Below, one piece after another: positions 59,598 to 64,000 of a stretch of DNA of 64,000 nucleotides. Under the pieces are notes generated by a model. That model ran no database searches, had not been told where the DNA came from, and worked only from the letters and a program-made list of their open reading frames with translations. Within the stretch, counting starts at the first letter, position 1. Each line of letters begins with the position of its first letter. Made by a program: the position numbers and the translations under genes. The stretch spans positions 558,001 through 622,000 of the forward strand of contig JASNGC010000002.1 of NCBI GenBank assembly GCA_038659295.1, read 5' to 3'. The stretch comes from Enterocytospora artemiae (taxonomy: Eukaryota > Microsporidia).

Positions 59598-60281
59598 ATG
59601 TTTATCAATGAATTTGATGATAGTAAGTGCTATATTCATGTGAACTCACCAAATAACATTATTGAAATCCCAGATTCTGCAGTTGCAGTAGAAATTAGAA
59701 GAAATAAACTAGAAGACATTCCATGCCTTCCAACACGGATTGAATATTTGGACATATCAGATAACTTAATTTCTAAAACTGATGATGTAAATTTTTATAA
59801 AGAGCTGAGAGTGGTTGATTTCGGATATAATTTATTAAAGAATTATGAGATAACTTTGGAAAATGTAGAGGAAATTTATCTAACTGCCAATGATATTGAG
59901 TTCATGTCTAATTTACCTAATAGATGCAAGTTTCTCAAAAAATTTGATATTGCTAACAATAGAATTAGAGATATTGAAATATCTCAGATTTTGACAAATT
60001 CCCTGGAGGAGCTCTATCTGGGTGCAAATAAAATTGAGGAGGTACCTGATATAACCCCACTCAATGGCCTGAAGATACTTGATCTTCAGTTTAATTATAT
60101 CAAGGAGATTGACTGTGATAATCTACCCAAATCTATTCATACTCTCCTTTTAAATAATAATAAAAGACTTAAGAATCTGAAAAATATTGAAAAAATGATA
60201 AACTTAAAATTAATTGGACTTACTAATACTCAGGTTTGTAATATAAAATTAAGGGAAAGTGTAGAAAAATGGATAGAATGA
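59598..60281 (+). CDS. SDS22-like leucine-rich-repeat protein
   Basis: A 227-residue protein of about eight short LRRs of 21 to 23 residues (YLDISDNLISKTDD, IYLTANDIEFMSN, LYLGANKIEEVPDI, LDLQFNYIKEIDC, LLLNNNKRLKNL). The short repeat type and the absence of other domains fit SDS22, a nuclear regulator of protein phosphatase 1, but other small LRR proteins are possible. It is intact, unlike the LRR gene near 41 kb, and shows no close similarity to it. CCCTGAAAT precedes the ATG. Confidence 0.8.
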   Translation: MFINEFDDSKCYIHVNSPNNIIEIPDSAVAVEIRRNKLEDIPCLPTRIEYLDISDNLISKTDDVNFYKELRVVDFGYNLLKNYEITLENVEEIYLTANDIEFMSNLPNRCKFLKKFDIANNRIRDIEISQILTNSLEELYLGANKIEEVPDITPLNGLKILDLQFNYIKEIDCDNLPKSIHTLLLNNNKRLKNLKNIEKMINLKLIGLTNTQVCNIKLRESVEKWIE

Positions 60282-60741
60282 TGAAATGTCTAATAAAATT
60301 AGTGCTGTTTTCAACTACAAATATTGATATTATTATATCTGATGAGATTTAGTATGTGTAATAGGTAATAAGTCTTTTAAGTTTGGAAATTACTGAACAA
60401 TTATTTCGCACTTAGTTATTACAACAGTTCTTCATTACTTGAATTTTCAACTGATCAGTGTTTTTGATTCGATTAATATAGTTTTAGGTAGTAGAATAGG
60501 TATCATCCAAAGATTTTGGTATATATTTACCATATATGTTGTTTTCTTGAAAAGAAAGTTCTAAGATATGTACCATTGTAAATCTATCTTTATGACGATC
60601 TATATAATATATATTCACGAAAACTTGTTGTTCTCTGTCTGAAAATATTGAAACAATGTATATTTGATGAATGGTTCATGTCAACATCTGCCACCTTAAT
60701 TAATAATTTATCTTAAATAATTTAAATTTTCCAACCCCTAA
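60282..60741. other. Gene-free spacer
   Basis: About 460 AT-rich bases. Nothing with coding or RNA character is recognised. Confidence 0.55.
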
Positions 60742-62619
60742 ATGAATGAAAAATTATCTACGAGCAATTCATCATGTAGTAAGTTGTTTTCCAGTACTAT
60801 TATGCCCACTTCTTTATCTAATAATACTTCAGAAGTAAGTAATATTACGTCTATACCAACTACTGGTTCATCCCTCAAGAGTATTGGGAACATTTCCCCA
60901 ATAGTTTCCAAACCTTTTACAATTAACAACTACACACACTTGATTACTCTTCTAAAGATAAAGCAGATGAAATACAAGAAATACTCCATTTCTCCATCAA
61001 ACTTCCCAGTTTTTCTCTCTGCAAAAAGAGAGATTTTCTCTACAGAAACAATCTTTGATGGATTTTTACAAAATTCTTTAAAAAACAAGTTCTATGTTCT
61101 GAAAAATTCTATCTTGAAGTCTCACGACAAAATAATTTCTGAGAGAATTAAGAACATCAAGAAGGAAAATGAACTGACTATGAGGGCCTCCAGTATTTGT
61201 CCAAATACGGAATTGTCCCTTTTTTTGGCACCGTCTTCTATTTCTTTTGGAGATCAACTTCTGTTTGACATGTATTCTTATCTTCAAGAACATATGGCCC
61301 CTCTAGAATATTTACAGAAATCATACCTTATTTTTATTGAAAGCTTTCTAAAAAAGTTTGATAAAATGAATATCAAGCAAAAAATTACAGAATTTTGTCG
61401 ACTAAAATTTAATAAAAACGAATTCAATATGTCTGTATTTGAAGGTCGATGCTTGTGGGCTGAAATATACGTTCTCTATAGAATTGGATATTATACAGAA
61501 ATCGAAGAGTTGTTGGAAGAGTTTGAAAGTTATTTTGAGTTTATGAATGAGGGTTTCAAAAGTCGATTCAAAGCCTTCATTGATAGAAATGAATTCTCTA
61601 ATATTCAATTAAAAACAAATGATGATAAATTTAAAATATTTCTAGTAAATCTCATGAATCAGACCATGGTATCTGATGGATTTGTGATTCAAACTGTAGA
61701 AGACTATATTTTTACTGTTCTTAAATTGAACAATGGAAGTTGTGATAGGTTAAAAATTGAGGATTTTGAGAGGAGTAACGTAAGGTTAATGGTTAGCTTG
61801 TTCAAAAACGAAAAGAAGACGGCGATATCACTCCTATTGAAATCGGATTTTTCGTTAGTTTCTAAGTTTTATCTTCTTAGAGAGCTTTGTTTCAGCAATG
61901 ATAGTATGGAAGTGGAGGACTCAACAGTAAGTTTGGTGTCAGAAGCTAATGATGATCCTTCACAATACAATGTTTCTACTCAATTGAACTATAGAACTAT
62001 ATTTCTTAAATTTGTATTCAACATAACTTCAAATCTGTCTTCTTCCGAAAATAAAATCAAGTTGTTGTCTCTTCTAAAAGATATCCCAGATTATCACAAT
62101 GTTATCCCGGTATATTTGGTTAAATATGGTTTATTTGATTTAATCAAATGCAGGGACAATCCACTTGATCAAAAGATAGTTACCGGTGTGATCAGTCTGT
62201 TACAGAAGACGAATAAGAAAGGACTACTCCAAGTTAGTGAACTAGTTGATGAGCATGTGTTATCCAGTGTAATTGAAGAAGTAATAGAGCAGTCAATTTT
62301 GACTGACTCTCCTATTAAAGAGGAGGTTTTTACTCATATTTCTATTGTAAATAGTAGTTTGAAGGACTTGAAGGGGTTCTATTATTTCAACTTTGATCCT
62401 TGTATTAAAACTCTGAATCGTACTTGTCTATTTGATATTGACTATGATCTTACAAACTTTAAATTGATAATAGAGCACTTATTTCCCAAGGTGGTGAGTG
62501 TTCTTAAATATAGCTTTGAGAAGGATAAGGCTAGAAAGCTGTTTGAAATATGTGGAACACTTGGCTTGAATGAAGAATGTACACAAATGATTGCTCAGGA
62601 TTTGGTAATGTTAATTTAA
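60742..62619 (+). CDS. NIC96: Nucleoporin, NIC96/NUP93-like
   Basis: A 625-residue protein. Residues 1-65 are Ser/Thr/Asn-rich and disordered, without FG repeats. The rest is all-helical. Around residue 237, EGRCLWAEIYVLYRIGYYTEIEELL resembles the Nic96/Nup93 block in which a Trp-x-x-Ile-Tyr helix is followed by a C-x-R-x-G-type turn. Later helix pairs (KIKLLSLLKDIPDYHN, IPVYLVKYGLFDLI) fit the ACE1-type U-shaped helical stack. It is shorter than yeast Nic96 (839). CCCCTAA precedes the ATG. The alternative is another helical scaffold protein. Confidence 0.6.
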   Translation: MNEKLSTSNSSCSKLFSSTIMPTSLSNNTSEVSNITSIPTTGSSLKSIGNISPIVSKPFTINNYTHLITLLKIKQMKYKKYSISPSNFPVFLSAKREIFSTETIFDGFLQNSLKNKFYVLKNSILKSHDKIISERIKNIKKENELTMRASSICPNTELSLFLAPSSISFGDQLLFDMYSYLQEHMAPLEYLQKSYLIFIESFLKKFDKMNIKQKITEFCRLKFNKNEFNMSVFEGRCLWAEIYVLYRIGYYTEIEELLEEFESYFEFMNEGFKSRFKAFIDRNEFSNIQLKTNDDKFKIFLVNLMNQTMVSDGFVIQTVEDYIFTVLKLNNGSCDRLKIEDFERSNVRLMVSLFKNEKKTAISLLLKSDFSLVSKFYLLRELCFSNDSMEVEDSTVSLVSEANDDPSQYNVSTQLNYRTIFLKFVFNITSNLSSSENKIKLLSLLKDIPDYHNVIPVYLVKYGLFDLIKCRDNPLDQKIVTGVISLLQKTNKKGLLQVSELVDEHVLSSVIEEVIEQSILTDSPIKEEVFTHISIVNSSLKDLKGFYYFNFDPCIKTLNRTCLFDIDYDLTNFKLIIEHLFPKVVSVLKYSFEKDKARKLFEICGTLGLNEECTQMIAQDLVMLI

Positions 62620-63345
62620 TAAATATCAATTTCTTTATCTTTATAGTGGAGAGCTTACCAAAGATTGAATGAATAAACTTCACACATAACAAATAGTTTT
62701 TATGTTTTATATGAATATATTTATTATTCATTTGTTTCTGTCATGGTTGCTTGATCAATAACTATGCTATGTATGTTAATATAATATGTTGAAGATATTT
62801 TTCTAGATAATCAAATTAAAATGCACAGTATATATTTGAATGCAATATGCTTAAACTTCTAAATCATCAATTGTATCTAATATCAGTTTCCATCCATAAG
62901 AGGAATAAGTTAATTTTCAAAAACCTTGCATTTACCTCTTCTTATTGAACATAATTGAAATCATTCATCATATTATGGGTATTTATTCTATAACCATGAT
63001 GCACTTCTATACGGTTATAGATTTCAAATTTATGTTTACGTTCGAAAAAAACGAACAATCAATTACCTAATATAGTGATACAATGGCAATTGTCCAATTA
63101 TCATTCATTCTTACAAATAAAAACATTTTGATGAGATTAAAAGAAATTAGTGATAATGACGGGAATGGTCCAGACCTCAAGCGTAGGAGGTATATGAAAG
63201 CTCGGGGAAAATAAATAAATCTTAATTCACTAACTATATAGGTTTTACAAGTACCAGGAGAGTAAACTATGAAAACTTGTACATAGTTCTTTTATTATGC
63301 ATTTTCTAGTAAGGCCATTGGAAATATCAAACATAAAAGTAATAT
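62620..63345. other. Gene-free AT-rich spacer
   Basis: About 730 bases between convergent genes. Only a 27-codon Arg-rich frame near 63131 stands out; it lacks the start signal. Nothing else is seen. Confidence 0.55.
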
Positions 63346-64000
63346 TTAATTGCCGCTTTGTTGCTTCTCGTTTTCTACAATTCTATAAAAGTCTGCTGGA
63401 TTTCCAAAACTAAGCTCTTCCTCGTTTTCTGTAGAAATCAATGTTTTTAAATATCTTCTACAATTCTTAGAACAGTCTAACTCTTCAATATCAATAAATT
63501 GAGTAACAAAATCCTTATTTTTTACAAATGGGCAACCGGTTGCTTGTGGATCATTGGATAGCCCAATCAATTTATGGCAAGAAAAACATTGATATCTAGC
63601 CCTTTTCCCTTCAAGACCATAATTATGCCGAATACTATAGATCAATTCCTTTTCTTTCATTTGGATTAGTTTAGATCTAAAAAAGTTTACAGTATCCAAT
63701 ACAGGAACATTCAAATCCTTAAAAAATAAGCAAAGGGCATTTCTATCATTGAATTTCAAATGCTTTTCGACATTCAACTTGTGAAGAATTGCTCTTATAC
63801 AAAGTGGAATAGAATTACTTTCAATAATTTGGGAAATGCTATTTGTGCCTTCCTTTACAATAGCATAGTTTGTGAGTACATCTGAATTTAACTTAATCAA
63901 TCTTTCATCAAAATTGCGCACAACAGTCTCGTAGAGCAAGTCCATTCTATTTTCCAAATTTCTGCGGAACTCAGAAGCTATAAATGCCTTTTTGGTGTCT
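63346..64000 (-). CDS. PRI2: DNA primase large subunit, C-terminal part
   Basis: Partial: the frame is still open at the right edge of the window, so the N-terminus is missing. The visible 218 residues are the Fe-S domain of the large primase subunit. IPLCIRAILHKL is followed by HLKFNDRNALCLFFKDL, then SIRHNYGLEGKRARYQCFSC, TGCPF and CSKNCRRYL. The four cluster Cys of the family can be placed: in PLC, in QCFSC, in GCPF and in NC near the end. It works with Pri1 in Pol alpha to make RNA primers. The AEP catalytic subunit is not in the window. Confidence 0.9.
   Translation of the reverse strand, partial: DTKKAFIASEFRRNLENRMDLLYETVVRNFDERLIKLNSDVLTNYAIVKEGTNSISQIIESNSIPLCIRAILHKLNVEKHLKFNDRNALCLFFKDLNVPVLDTVNFFRSKLIQMKEKELIYSIRHNYGLEGKRARYQCFSCHKLIGLSNDPQATGCPFVKNKDFVTQFIDIEELDCSKNCRRYLKTLISTENEEELSFGNPADFYRIVENEKQQSGN

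Noticed and set aside
63131..63214. 27-codon Arg-rich frame, considered as eL41
   Set aside because: eL41 is far more Arg/Lys-dense over its whole length; this one starts with acidic and Gly/Asn residues and has no CCC signal.
1..64000. CRISPR arrays, rRNA genes, insertion sequences and spliceosomal introns
   Set aside because: I looked for regular spaced repeats, rRNA-like stretches, transposase motifs and intron signals near start codons, and saw none that I could support.

Overview
The window looks like nuclear DNA of a microsporidian (reduced intracellular fungal parasite). It is AT-rich and uses the standard code. About 42 protein genes and two tRNA genes lie on both strands with no sign of introns. 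The proteins are eukaryotic, often shortened or very divergent: histones H3 and H4, Pol delta, XPB, capping enzyme, CCT2, Rab GTPases, a GINS subunit. At about 35 genes a C-rich signal (CCC or CCCC) lies 0 to 12 nt upstream of the ATG, a start-site signal described for microsporidian genomes. I used it to choose starts, and it moved several starts downstream of the longest open frame. I cannot name the genus.

Layout. 0.1-0.54 kb: a decayed coding trace. 0.67-23.9 kb: a housekeeping block with a membrane protein, CCA1, a Rab1-like GTPase, a large membrane protein, NAXD, DOM34, a class I HDAC, MYG1, SLD5, two membrane RING-H2 proteins, TRM5, UBC7, RPS11, a secreted lipase, peroxiredoxin, SWI5, a chromo-like protein, PUS7 and a Rab11-like GTPase. 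24.2-26.2 kb: a decayed repeat-ectodomain surface protein gene inside one arm of an inverted duplication. 26.3-40.3 kb: a WD-repeat protein, a PP2A-like phosphatase, SSL2/XPB, a large LEA-like membrane protein, tRNA-Lys, a TAF6-like histone fold, ESF1, CEG1, a tandem HIT protein and a Nudix hydrolase. 40.5-45.6 kb: an accessory zone with a broken leucine-rich-repeat gene, the second inverted arm carrying a miniature copy of the surface gene, and a Cys-repeat membrane protein that has lost its start. 45.8-64 kb: RAD26/CSB, POL3, an apparently dead Na/K-type P-ATPase, the divergent H3/H4 pair, tRNA-Gln, CCT2, an SDS22-like LRR protein, a NIC96/NUP93-like nucleoporin, and PRI2 running off the window.

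The genes cover replication (POL3, PRI2, SLD5), transcription and repair (SSL2, RAD26, CEG1, TAF6-like, SWI5), chromatin (H3, H4, HDAC, chromo-like), tRNA maturation (CCA1, TRM5, PUS7), ribosome work (RPS11, ESF1, DOM34), and ER ubiquitination and traffic (UBC7, two RING-H2 proteins, two Rabs).

The most unusual signals are: the inverted duplication with a 99 percent identical promoter-plus-signal-peptide core inside much older flanks; a P2C-type ATPase without its catalytic motifs; an H3 that lacks K9 and has a CENP-A-like two-residue longer loop 1; and a 12-bp element shared, in the same gene-relative orientation, by the H3 and H4 promoters.
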